This document shows positions 1-5,166 of a stretch of DNA of 5,304 nucleotides, piece by piece (position 1 is the first letter of the stretch; each line of letters opens with the position of its first letter). Under the pieces are notes generated by a model. That model saw only the letters and a list, made by a program, of their open reading frames with translations, was not told the origin of the DNA and did not search any database. The DNA lies in contig JAZNBG010000032.1 in the NCBI GenBank assembly GCA_045586925.1, forward strand, positions 1 to 5,304, given 5' to 3'. Source of the DNA: SIG440 sp045586925. GTDB taxonomy: Bacteria > Bacillota > Clostridia > Monoglobales > Monoglobaceae. Position numbers and translations under genes: made by a program.

Positions 1-90
1 TCTTTTAATTTTGCAAGTGCCTTTTCGCATTTTTTGTGTGCGGTATTGGCAGAGCTATATTCGGAACACAAGGAGACGGTTCTCTTGTGA
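1..90 (+). CDS. Possible 3' end of an unidentified plus-strand gene
   Basis: Frame 1 is open from the window edge to a TGA at 88-90, giving 29 residues ending SEHKETVLL. The product is not recognised. The main support is context: a strong hairpin with a T-run (103-132) starts 12 bases after the stop, as expected for the end of a transcribed gene. A second plus-strand frame stays open to a TAA at 101-103. A minus-strand frame is also open across this stretch (reading ...KKCEKALAKLK to the edge) but has no credible start. Strand and frame are therefore uncertain. If real, this gene converges on the minus-strand operon and belongs to whatever lies outside the left repeat. Confidence 0.3.
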   Translation, partial: SFNFASAFSHFLCAVLAELYSEHKETVLL

Positions 91-102
91 TAATGGAGGC
101 TA

Positions 103-132
103 AAAAGTGAGGTGAAAAATCACCTCGCTTTT
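103..132. terminator. Bidirectional intrinsic terminator
   Basis: Arms AAAAGTGAGGTGA (103-115) and TCACCTCGCTTTT (120-132) pair over 13 positions, with one G-U type wobble, around an AAAA loop. The stem ends in TTTT on the plus strand and in CTTTTT on the minus strand, so it could stop transcription from both sides. It follows the possible gene end at 88-90. On the minus strand it would end transcripts that start at the AbrB-like fragment. Confidence 0.75.
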
Positions 133-179
133 GCTATGTATCGGTCAAAATGTGCTGTTTTTCGTCAAAAATTTTTCTT

Positions 180-227
180 CAAAAATGCTCAGAAACCCAG
201 TATTTATAAGGCTTTATCGCATTTTTG
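180..227. other. Hairpin-flanked core, candidate recombination (att) site, left copy
   Basis: A 9-base inverted repeat, CAAAAATGC (180-188) and GCATTTTTG (219-227), encloses 30 bases. Inside is a core reading AAACCC-AGTATTTATAA-GGCTTT on the plus strand, with imperfect inverted hexamers (AAACCC/GGCTTT) around an 11-base AT-rich centre. Short inverted core sites around a small AT-rich overlap are typical of tyrosine-recombinase attachment sites. The right copy (5088-5166) has nearly the same core (14 of 15 bases over 193-207) but unrelated outer arms. No integrase is visible, so the att role is inferred. Confidence 0.45.
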
Positions 228-291
228 TGTTATTATAACACGAGCCTCTATTCTACGAACTATTCCTGTTGCTTTCATATATAAATCTCCT
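193..291. repeat. Direct repeat, left copy (pairs with 5116-5214)
   Basis: The most conserved part, 231-291, matches 5153-5214 with two substitutions and one inserted A. It covers the RBS, start codon and first codons of the AbrB-like fragment. A second conserved block, 193-207, matches 5116-5130 at 14 of 15 bases and is the putative recombination core. The roughly 24 bases between the blocks differ. Both copies have the same orientation, about 4.92 kb apart, and so bracket the whole gene cluster. Confidence 0.9.
204..278 (-). pseudogene. AbrB/SpoVT-type N-terminal fragment, left copy
   Basis: On the minus strand a good RBS (GAGGAGA, about 287-292) lies 8 bases before an ATG at 276-278. The frame reads MKATGIVRRIEARVIIT... 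and stops after 24 residues. SpoVT-family proteins begin MKATGIVRRIDDLGRVVIP, so the first ten residues match that family. The following swapped-hairpin DNA-binding sequence is lost: the frame runs into the hairpin/core at 180-227 and ends at a TAA inside it. Either an element inserted at about codon 11 of an abrB-like gene, or this is a preserved 5' cap (promoter, RBS, leader codons) carried by such elements. A functional leader peptide is possible but unproven. Confidence 0.65.
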
Positions 292-306
292 CTTTTACAA
301 TTTTAA

Positions 307-324
307 TGTGATATTAGTATCACA
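307..324. promoter_or_regulatory. Operator-like dyad upstream of the left AbrB-like fragment
   Basis: TGTGATA (307-313) and TATCACA (318-324) form a perfect 7-base inverted repeat around TTAG, just upstream of the RBS of the 204-278 fragment. The position fits a repressor operator or AbrB-type autoregulatory site. The equivalent place near the right copy (about 5228-5247) keeps only one half, GTGATA. I could not identify a clear -35/-10 pair here; several AT-rich -10-like hexamers exist, for example TATAAT on the minus strand at 365-370. Confidence 0.45.
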
Positions 325-387
325 CTTTTTGTAGAAATTATGAGCAGATTTTCCAAATGTTTTTATTATAAAATTTAAGCAAAGGAG

Positions 388-419
388 AAAGGCGATGACA
401 CTTACGGTCACCGCCCTTT
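388..419 (-). terminator. Terminator-like hairpin at the end of the zinc-ribbon operon
   Basis: Twelve bases after the stop of the last operon gene (432-974), AAAGGCGATGAC (388-399) pairs with GTCACCGCCCTTT (407-419). There is one bulge and one wobble around a 7-base loop. On the minus strand the tail is CTCCTTTGC, so the T-run is poor; on the plus strand it is TTTTGGTTT. It may stop transcription in both directions but is weaker than the other terminators here. Confidence 0.6.
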
Positions 420-431
420 TGGTTTATAGGA

Positions 432-974
432 TTATTTCAAAATTTTGATTTTTCCGATTATCGGGAGTTCCTTTGCCTTGCCATTTGCGGCGTTGATAAT
501 ACCAATGATGGCAAGAATCGCAAAGACAATCGATAACAGGCTAATAATACTGGTGATGAAATACAATCTCCAAGAAATCGCAAGAATAATTGAATTAAGT
601 ATACTTGATGCAATAGACCATGCTACGCAGGCAATCAGAAGAACTAAGCCCTGATTAGCATGGAAGCGGGCAAATTTTGAGCCCTTTGCTGCAAACATCG
701 GGATAAAGCACAGCGGGCCGAAGTACGCTAAAATACCCATTGCCTTATTTTGTGATATATCGTTTGCATCGTAGTCAGCAGTAGTATCGGCGGTATTATT
801 AAGTGCCGCTACCTTTGCCGAAAAGTCGTTCTGATTTGCTGCAGGTCGTTCTGCTACGGGAGGTGCCTGCTGAGCCTGTTGTTCGGGTGCAGGAGCACCG
901 ATAGCCTCGCCACAGTTAGAGCAGAATTTAATACCTTCTTCAACTTTAGTTCCACATTTTCCACAGAATGCCAT
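432..974 (-). CDS. Zinc-ribbon membrane protein, DUF4870-like
   Basis: This 180-residue protein starts with a zinc ribbon: C4-xx-C7, ten residues, C18-xx-C21. A Pro/Gln/Ala-rich linker follows (about 27-75), then a membrane domain with hydrophobic stretches near 79-96, 108-133 and 137-163. The signature KGSKFARFHANQGLVL between the first two segments is typical of DUF4870/Tic20-like small membrane proteins, which often carry an N-terminal zinc ribbon in Firmicutes. Their function is not established. The start is the ATG at 972-974, because GGAGGAA lies 6 bases upstream. A longer reading from a TTG at 989 would translate through that RBS and is rejected. It is the last gene of the operon, after a gap of about 22 bases. 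The ribbon is probably cytoplasmic. Confidence 0.85.
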   Translation of the reverse strand: MAFCGKCGTKVEEGIKFCSNCGEAIGAPAPEQQAQQAPPVAERPAANQNDFSAKVAALNNTADTTADYDANDISQNKAMGILAYFGPLCFIPMFAAKGSKFARFHANQGLVLLIACVAWSIASSILNSIILAISWRLYFITSIISLLSIVFAILAIIGIINAANGKAKELPIIGKIKILK

Positions 975-996
975 AGTTATTTCCTCCAATTCTTTT

Positions 997-1545
997 TTAC
1001 TCTAACGGCAGACCACTTAGGTCGCCGTTTCCAAACTGTTCTGTGATACCGTTCAATTCGTTCATCGAATCCTTAATTTCATTAAATTGTCCGAAGAAAT
1101 CTCCGAGCCCGCCAAATTGTCCGTCCGTCATTTGATTTATGTAATTGGTAAGAGTATTCGCTAATACAGACACAATGGCGATTAGAATTGCTAACAGCAC
1201 AAACGCTATAATCATCCAAATAAGCGTTGCACGTGCATAGTTTTTAATATTTTTGTTTTTTGCCGTAAAAGCCATTATGATACATGCAATAAAACCAATG
1301 ATAGGTACTGCGAACAATATCATAAGGCCTATGTAAAGTCCTGTTGATATTACCTTGTTCTGATTATCCGCAACAGGTGGCGAATAGCTCGGCTGCGTAT
1401 TCACCTGAGCCACAGGCGACTGTGTAACGGGAGGCGGAGCAGATACAAGCTTTGGCTCGTTTGCTTCAAACTTTGTGCCGCATTCGGTGCAGAATGCAAC
1501 GCCGTCAGCGATTTCTTTTCCGCACTCGGTACAAAATCTTGCCAT
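997..1545 (-). CDS. Zinc-ribbon membrane protein with two predicted TM helices
   Basis: The 182-residue product opens MARFCTECG, with a zinc ribbon at C5, C8, C19 and C22. A Pro/Gln/Val-rich linker spans about 30-62. Hydrophobic helices follow near 67-93 and 106-130, joined by a basic loop (TAKNKNIKNYARAT) that suggests the loop is cytoplasmic. The tail (131-182) is polar and Gly/Phe/Asn-rich with repeated FGQF/FGNG-like pieces. This architecture is common in clostridial proteins annotated only as zinc-ribbon domain-containing; no biochemical role is known. The RBS AGGAGGAGG abuts the stop of the upstream lipoprotein gene (gap 17 bases), so the two are probably co-transcribed. It resembles the next gene only in the ribbon and general layout, not in the membrane part. 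Confidence 0.85.
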   Translation of the reverse strand: MARFCTECGKEIADGVAFCTECGTKFEANEPKLVSAPPPVTQSPVAQVNTQPSYSPPVADNQNKVISTGLYIGLMILFAVPIIGFIACIIMAFTAKNKNIKNYARATLIWMIIAFVLLAILIAIVSVLANTLTNYINQMTDGQFGGLGDFFGQFNEIKDSMNELNGITEQFGNGDLSGLPLE

Positions 1546-1562
1546 ATCGTCAACCTCCTCCT

Positions 1563-2270
1563 TTAGTAGTTCTTTTCATAGTCTTCGGGAAGTTCAAAGT
1601 AAGTGCTATCCGCACCTTTCGTCAATTCCACAACTCCGAAAATAATATCCACACCGCCACTATCTGCGATTATGTATTTGAGTTCATCACCCTTATAACA
1701 GTATGTAATCTTTGTTCCCGAAGAAGAGAATTTTTCACATTCGTACTTTTCGCCGAAAATTTCTTTTTCTTCCACATCACCGAGCATATCGTTATAGAAT
1801 GCTTCATCATGCATTACTATCACGTTGCCGGTTTTCTTACTGCTAACAGCAGAACGAACAATCATCTTTGTAGTATGGTAAAGAGTGTATTTGTAATCAT
1901 CTATAACCACTGTCGCTGTACTCAATTCAAAATCGGGTGAACTTGTAGTTTCAGAGTAGGATTTAGAGCCGTCTACAACATTGAGTGTTTTGCTGCTTAA
2001 TGTCTTGGTATCAGGATCTCGGAAATCCTTTACATAGTTTTCCACTCGCAGAGTATAAGGGCCGCTGAAATATTCCTTATACAAATCAAGTGTTCTTGAT
2101 TTATCTGTTTTCGGTGCGTTATTTTCTTCATTGTTGCCGTCGGAATCTTGGTTTTCAACCTGTGATTCTCCGCCGCGGTCAATGCCGCCTTGAATTTCAC
2201 CGTTTAACCCACACGCTGCTAGTGAGAGCAGCATCATGACCGCAATAAAAATTGCTAATAATTTCTTCAT
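1563..2270 (-). CDS. Predicted lipoprotein of unknown function
   Basis: The 235-residue product has a clear type II signal peptide: basic MKK, a hydrophobic core (4-16) and lipobox L17-A18-A19-C20. It should be lipidated on Cys20 and anchored outside the membrane. An acidic, Asn-rich linker (about 21-55) leads to a soluble domain (about 58-235) with alternating hydrophobic and polar residues suggesting beta-sheet. It ends YFELPEDYEKNY, like the tails of LolA/LppX-style lipoproteins that finish F-x-[IL]-P-x-[DS]-Y, but I cannot confirm that fold. The RBS is AAAGGGGGAA, about 9 bases before the ATG. It lies between zinc-ribbon genes with 17 and 26 base gaps, so it is probably the extracytoplasmic partner of the membrane proteins encoded downstream. 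Confidence 0.85.
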   Translation of the reverse strand: MKKLLAIFIAVMMLLSLAACGLNGEIQGGIDRGGESQVENQDSDGNNEENNAPKTDKSRTLDLYKEYFSGPYTLRVENYVKDFRDPDTKTLSSKTLNVVDGSKSYSETTSSPDFELSTATVVIDDYKYTLYHTTKMIVRSAVSSKKTGNVIVMHDEAFYNDMLGDVEEKEIFGEKYECEKFSSSGTKITYCYKGDELKYIIADSGGVDIIFGVVELTKGADSTYFELPEDYEKNY

Positions 2271-2296
2271 GGTGTTGTTCCCCCTTTTTCAATTTA

Positions 2297-3148
2297 TTAA
2301 AGTCCAAACAAGTCTTTCAAACTTGTGGCTTTCTTAGGTTCGGGTTTGACATAGTTGAAACCACCGTAAGGCTCTGATTTATCAAAACCAATATTAGGAC
2401 AGTCGGGATCACCCTCGAAACAATGCTCGGTATCTACGTGATAACAAACACCACCGATCATCTTATACAGATGATTCATACTCGGATACTGACCTGCCTG
2501 ACGGAATCCGTTTTGTAAAAGCAACTGCCTGTAGTTTTCAACTGCCTGACTGGCGGCTAAATGATTACCTGCAAAATCCGCAGAGAACCCATAGAAGCCG
2601 ACCTCGTATTCGTTAATTTCAAAGTTTGCGCCACCGCAGTTCCATTTGGGATACTGCGGAAGTTTTTCATCCCATTCTGCCATAATTGCCGCATCACGCT
2701 CGGCTTTGGCTTGTTCTTCCTGAATAGTTGCAGGAAGCTTTGCACCGCAGTTCTGGCAGAACTTCGTGCCTATGTTGTTCTGTGTGCCACAGTTCACGCA
2801 TACAGCGCCTTCTGCAAGTGTCTGTTCGGGTAGCTTAGTACCGCAGTCGGCACAGAATTTCTTGTCCGCACCGTTTGGTTTGCCACAGTTAGGACAAACC
2901 TTTGTATTCTTTGCCGCTTCGGTGGCATATCCTTGCAGTTTGCTTTCAAGGTTTGACATAGCCCCTTCAAGACCTGTAGAACGCTGTGTCTGTTGCTGTG
3001 AATTTTGAGTTGCTTTGTCGATAGACTGAGTTGCCTGATTTACAAGATTGGTTGCTGCGGGTTCAACCGCCTGACGAACTGCATTACCTACGGCTTTGCC
3101 GACAGCATCACTTACACCTCGTCTGATTGCCCTCTCTAAAAAGCCCAT
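2297..3148 (-). CDS. Double zinc-ribbon protein with unusual C-terminal domain
   Basis: The protein has 283 residues. The N-terminus (1-45) is Ala/Val-rich, with alternating charges that predict an amphipathic helix, followed by a Gln/Ser/Thr stretch to about 60. Two zinc ribbons follow, at C85/C88/C99/C102 and C117/C120/C131/C134, both CxxC-x10-CxxC. A charged helical linker (142-160) leads to a C-terminal domain (about 165-265) rich in Gly, Tyr and Phe. This contains four more Cys (171, 235, 243, 250) and the phrase HVDTEHCFEGDPDC. It has no predicted TM helix, so it is probably cytoplasmic or membrane-associated through the N-terminal helix. I do not recognise the C-terminal domain. RBS AGGAGGTG is ideally placed, 22 bases after the upstream gene. 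Confidence 0.85.
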   Translation of the reverse strand: MGFLERAIRRGVSDAVGKAVGNAVRQAVEPAATNLVNQATQSIDKATQNSQQQTQRSTGLEGAMSNLESKLQGYATEAAKNTKVCPNCGKPNGADKKFCADCGTKLPEQTLAEGAVCVNCGTQNNIGTKFCQNCGAKLPATIQEEQAKAERDAAIMAEWDEKLPQYPKWNCGGANFEINEYEVGFYGFSADFAGNHLAASQAVENYRQLLLQNGFRQAGQYPSMNHLYKMIGGVCYHVDTEHCFEGDPDCPNIGFDKSEPYGGFNYVKPEPKKATSLKDLFGL

Positions 3149-3170
3149 GTTGCACCTCCTTTGTCATCCT

Positions 3171-3494
3171 TTATTTCATATTATGTATACATTTACATAT
3201 CCCTATATCATCGCTGGGGGGTGAATAATGAATGCACCCTATGCAGCTTTCATCTTTTGTTTTTCGCCCCGAAGCTTCGTAAAACTCACAAGGATCTTGA
3301 ACGGCTGTAACAATTCGGTAGCCGACCTCATTATATAGCTTTTCCTCTGAAAGCTCCGGAAAGATGACAGCCGGCTCACCGAAAGCTCTGTCCGATTCGG
3401 TATAATAGCCATATCTGAGTTCGAAGATGTGCTGTCCAATAGTTATTCTTTTATAAAGATCACCTTCTTTTGGGGGTGTACCTAACTTAACCAT
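3171..3494 (-). CDS. Small Cys-rich hypothetical protein
   Basis: This 107-residue protein is not recognised. The first two thirds look like a compact alpha/beta domain (HIFELRYGYY..., EKLYNEVGYRIVTAV). The last quarter has a cluster that could bind metal: C84-xx-C87-x-H89 and C100-x-C102-x-H104, with C69 nearby. There is no signal peptide or TM segment. The RBS AGGAGG lies 6 bases before the ATG at 3494. It is the first gene of the five-gene run. The terminator of the regulator gene (3511-3556) ends only a few bases before its RBS, leaving no room for a separate promoter between them. Expression must start inside or above that hairpin, or come from read-through. Confidence 0.75.
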   Translation of the reverse strand: MVKLGTPPKEGDLYKRITIGQHIFELRYGYYTESDRAFGEPAVIFPELSEEKLYNEVGYRIVTAVQDPCEFYEASGRKTKDESCIGCIHYSPPSDDIGICKCIHNMK

Positions 3495-3510
3495 GGCACC
3501 CTCCTTTGCA

Positions 3511-3556
3511 AAAGAAAAATCCTTTACACTGCTTACAATAACAGTATAAAGGATTT
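3511..3556 (-). terminator. Strong intrinsic terminator after the regulator gene
   Basis: Arms 3517-3531 (AAATCCTTTACACTG) and 3542-3556 (CAGTATAAAGGATTT) pair over 15 positions around a 10-base loop. In minus-strand RNA the single imperfect position is a G-U wobble, so the stem is complete. The minus-strand tail reads TTTTTCTTTT, ending at 3511. It terminates transcripts of the regulator gene, which stops at 3600. The next RBS begins about five bases further on, so the hairpin may also act as an attenuator for the operon. Confidence 0.85.
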
Positions 3557-3599
3557 ATTCTAAAAAAACATCCTACCGAAAAGGCGAAAAAAGAATGAT

Positions 3600-4841
3600 T
3601 TATATGTAAGCGCCGAACTCACTTCGGTCAATGATTCCTGTCTTGTTTCGCGCTGTTTGTATCATAGATTTAACAGTAGATTTTGATATATGCAGGTGGT
3701 TGGCTATTTGTTCGTCGGACAGATTGAAGGCTGCCAGACGCGCAATCTCACGCTCGCGGTCAGAAAGCTTTGAAGTGATGTTGTTCTCGGTGACAGCATT
3801 ATGGAGTTTAACCCAGCCTTCATGTAAAACCTTATGAAGCTCCTTGACCTTTTTAGCGGCATCAGGGTCAATTAAAAGAAGCCTTTCATCCAAGAATAGA
3901 CCAAGTTGTCGGCGGTGCTCAACAAGCGGGCCGTATAGCCCGTCTGCGAGGCAGAGGTTAATTGCTCTGTCTAAATGAAAAGCGGCATTGGTATCATCAC
4001 CCGTTTGATGATAGGTGATCGAGCACAATAGTCTCAGATAGATTTCGGACATTACGGTTTTCTCGGCTGTCGCCTGTGCGATCATCGGCTCCATAATAAA
4101 GGGATGGGAACGCATAAGACCAAGACCTGTTACATCTTCCAAATGAAAGCGTCCTGCCGCAAGTTCTTGAGCAAATACCAATAGATATTTTATATAAAAC
4201 ACTCGTGCTGCAGGGTGCGCATCGGTAGGCAGGTGCTCAAAGCGTCCTCGATAAAACCAGTCTGGGAAATCCTTGGTATTTCGGATGGAAAGATCTGTGG
4301 AGGCAATGGAAAGCAAGATAATATCACGATCGTTTTCATCCTTCCACGGCGCCTCGTACATATGCTTTTTTGCCTCCTGCCAAAGCCTCACATCCCCCTT
4401 CCACATAGCAACCAATCCTAAAAGCATACCGCCGGAAAGTGTGGCATAAAAGCCGCTGTGCTGCTGCAAAAAATAGGTGGCGTGCTCGTAAACCTTATCA
4501 ATTTCACCGCGGCTATAGGCAATTTCTGCGGCAAACAGTTGCTGCGCTTCGGGATGATAGGCAAGTGATTCTATAACCGCATCTGCTGTGCCGGGAGTAT
4601 TATACAGGTCGGTCATGTCCAAAAACGGACTCTTGCGAACAAGCGGTACATTACCGATTTTACCACTTGCTTTATTTTCTTTACGTCTTGCATCTGCAGG
4701 ACGTGAAGCGTTATCGGGAATCATCCAGGCAACGCCCCAACGCTGAGCACCGGGAACGCGTCCTCTCCGACACAGGTCCTGCACATTCCTTGTTGATGTA
4801 TCCCATTTTTGTGCCGCTTGCTGTGCTGTAATCATTTTCAT
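3600..4841 (-). CDS. Dual-headed transcriptional regulator (N-terminal excisionase/MerR-like HTH, C-terminal LuxR HTH)
   Basis: The 413-residue protein has two DNA-binding ends. Residues 4-42 (ITAQQAAQKW...VQDLCRRGRVPGAQRWG) form an excisionase/MerR-like winged HTH of the Firmicutes type, ending in a PADARRK tail. Residues 359-413 are a LuxR/GerE domain: LSDREREIARLAA, then LSDEQIANHLHISKSTVKS, ending RSEFGAYI. The middle (about 60-345) is helical, TPR- or MalT-like, with no receiver domain, so it may sense a ligand or protein partner. The start is an ATG at 4841 with RBS AAAGGGTG about 5 bases upstream; a second ATG two codons in is less well placed. It is transcribed alone from the promoter at 4899-4927 and ends at the terminator 3511-3556. 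Autoregulation through the two dyads in its promoter is likely but inferred. Confidence 0.88.
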   Translation of the reverse strand: MKMITAQQAAQKWDTSTRNVQDLCRRGRVPGAQRWGVAWMIPDNASRPADARRKENKASGKIGNVPLVRKSPFLDMTDLYNTPGTADAVIESLAYHPEAQQLFAAEIAYSRGEIDKVYEHATYFLQQHSGFYATLSGGMLLGLVAMWKGDVRLWQEAKKHMYEAPWKDENDRDIILLSIASTDLSIRNTKDFPDWFYRGRFEHLPTDAHPAARVFYIKYLLVFAQELAAGRFHLEDVTGLGLMRSHPFIMEPMIAQATAEKTVMSEIYLRLLCSITYHQTGDDTNAAFHLDRAINLCLADGLYGPLVEHRRQLGLFLDERLLLIDPDAAKKVKELHKVLHEGWVKLHNAVTENNITSKLSDREREIARLAAFNLSDEQIANHLHISKSTVKSMIQTARNKTGIIDRSEFGAYI

Positions 4842-4866
4842 AGTTGCACCCTTTTCCTATTCTCGT

Positions 4867-4888
4867 AATATGCGGATTTCCGCATATT
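4867..4888. promoter_or_regulatory. Operator dyad O1 (perfect palindrome)
   Basis: Arms AATATGCGGA (4867-4876) and TCCGCATATT (4879-4888) are perfect reverse complements separated by TT. The site lies just downstream of the predicted transcription start (about 4892) and upstream of the regulator RBS, a position where a bound protein would block transcription. Its central 14 bases match O2 (4906-4919) at 12 of 14 positions. Confidence 0.8.
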
Positions 4889-4898
4889 GATTTTCTCT

Positions 4899-4927
4899 AT
4901 TATACTGCGTTTTTCCGCATAATGCAA
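4899..4927 (-). promoter_or_regulatory. Sigma-A-type promoter of the regulator gene
   Basis: On the minus strand a consensus -10 TATAAT (4899-4904) is preceded, 17 bases upstream, by TTGCAT (4922-4927), a partial -35. The predicted start is near 4892, giving a 5' leader of about 50 bases to the ATG. O2 fills the spacer and O1 covers the early transcribed region. Confidence 0.75.
4906..4919. promoter_or_regulatory. Operator dyad O2 in the -35/-10 spacer
   Basis: TGCGTTTTTCCGCA is an imperfect version of the O1 centre TGCGGATTTCCGCA. It sits wholly within the 17-base promoter spacer. Its centre is 35 bases from that of O1, a little over three helical turns, so proteins on both sites would lie at roughly similar helical faces. 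Confidence 0.7.
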
Positions 4928-4943
4928 CACCTTTTTGAAAACT

Positions 4944-4977
4944 AAAGCCGAACAAGCTTTAACGCTCATCCGGCTTT
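4944..4977 (-). terminator. Weak hairpin upstream of the regulator promoter
   Basis: AAAGCCG (4944-4950) pairs with CGGCTTT (4971-4977) around a 20-base loop. In the minus direction the stem is followed by AGTTTTC, a poor T-run. It may reduce transcription entering from the AbrB-like fragment at 5138-5200 before it reaches the regulator promoter, but the long loop and weak tail make this tentative. Confidence 0.35.
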
Positions 4978-5087
4978 GTGATAGTATGAATATTTAATTT
5001 TGGCTACTCAGAGTATGTATTTCTGATGCGTGTTCTTAGAAACAAGCCCTCCTTTCTAAAAACCGCCGAAAACCCTATTTTGGCACC

Positions 5088-5166
5088 CTTGTGTTCAATA
5101 GGGCAAACTGGCGAAAAACCCAGTGTTTATGCAGGTTTCAGGCGGTTTGCCCTATTATAACACAAG
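5088..5166. other. Long inverted repeat around candidate recombination core, right copy
   Basis: CTTGTGTTCAATAGGGCAAAC (arm 5088-5108) is the near reverse complement of 5145-5166, differing by one mismatch and one extra base. The arms enclose 36 bases containing AAACCCAGTGTTTAT (5116-5130), nearly identical to the core of the left copy. The inner inverted bits AAACC and GGTTT (around 5116-5138) again frame an AT-rich centre. This fits a tyrosine-recombinase att site with arms, or an RNA hairpin if transcribed from the AbrB-like fragment. No integrase is in the window. Confidence 0.55.

Noticed and set aside
112..306. 64-codon plus-strand open frame
   Set aside because: It runs antisense through the terminator and the AbrB-like fragment, has no convincing RBS, and its start lies inside the terminator stem.
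975..989. Longer start (TTG at 989) for the last operon gene
   Set aside because: The extra five codons consist of the Shine-Dalgarno sequence itself; the ATG at 972-974 is correctly spaced from GGAGGAA.
1452..1940. 162-codon plus-strand open frame
   Set aside because: It is antisense to two well-supported genes (the zinc-ribbon membrane protein and the lipoprotein), with low-complexity basic and aromatic composition and no RBS support.
2561..3008. Overlapping plus-strand and minus-strand frames within the double zinc-ribbon gene
   Set aside because: These are shadow frames; the main frame has the ribbons, a good RBS and operon spacing.
3543..3571. Promoter (TATACT -10) inside the terminator hairpin
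   Set aside because: No acceptable -35 hexamer lies 16-18 bases upstream (ATGTTT at best), so it is mentioned only as a possibility and not annotated.
4215..4421. 68-codon plus-strand frame inside the regulator gene
   Set aside because: It is antisense to a strongly supported regulator and lacks an RBS or recognisable protein features.
5004..5126. 40-codon open minus-strand run ending RIRNTYSE before a TAG, as a possible integrase tail or small gene
   Set aside because: It has no ATG. The only possible start is a TTG two bases after AAGGAGG, which is too close, and the run begins inside the core hairpin. No integrase motif is visible.
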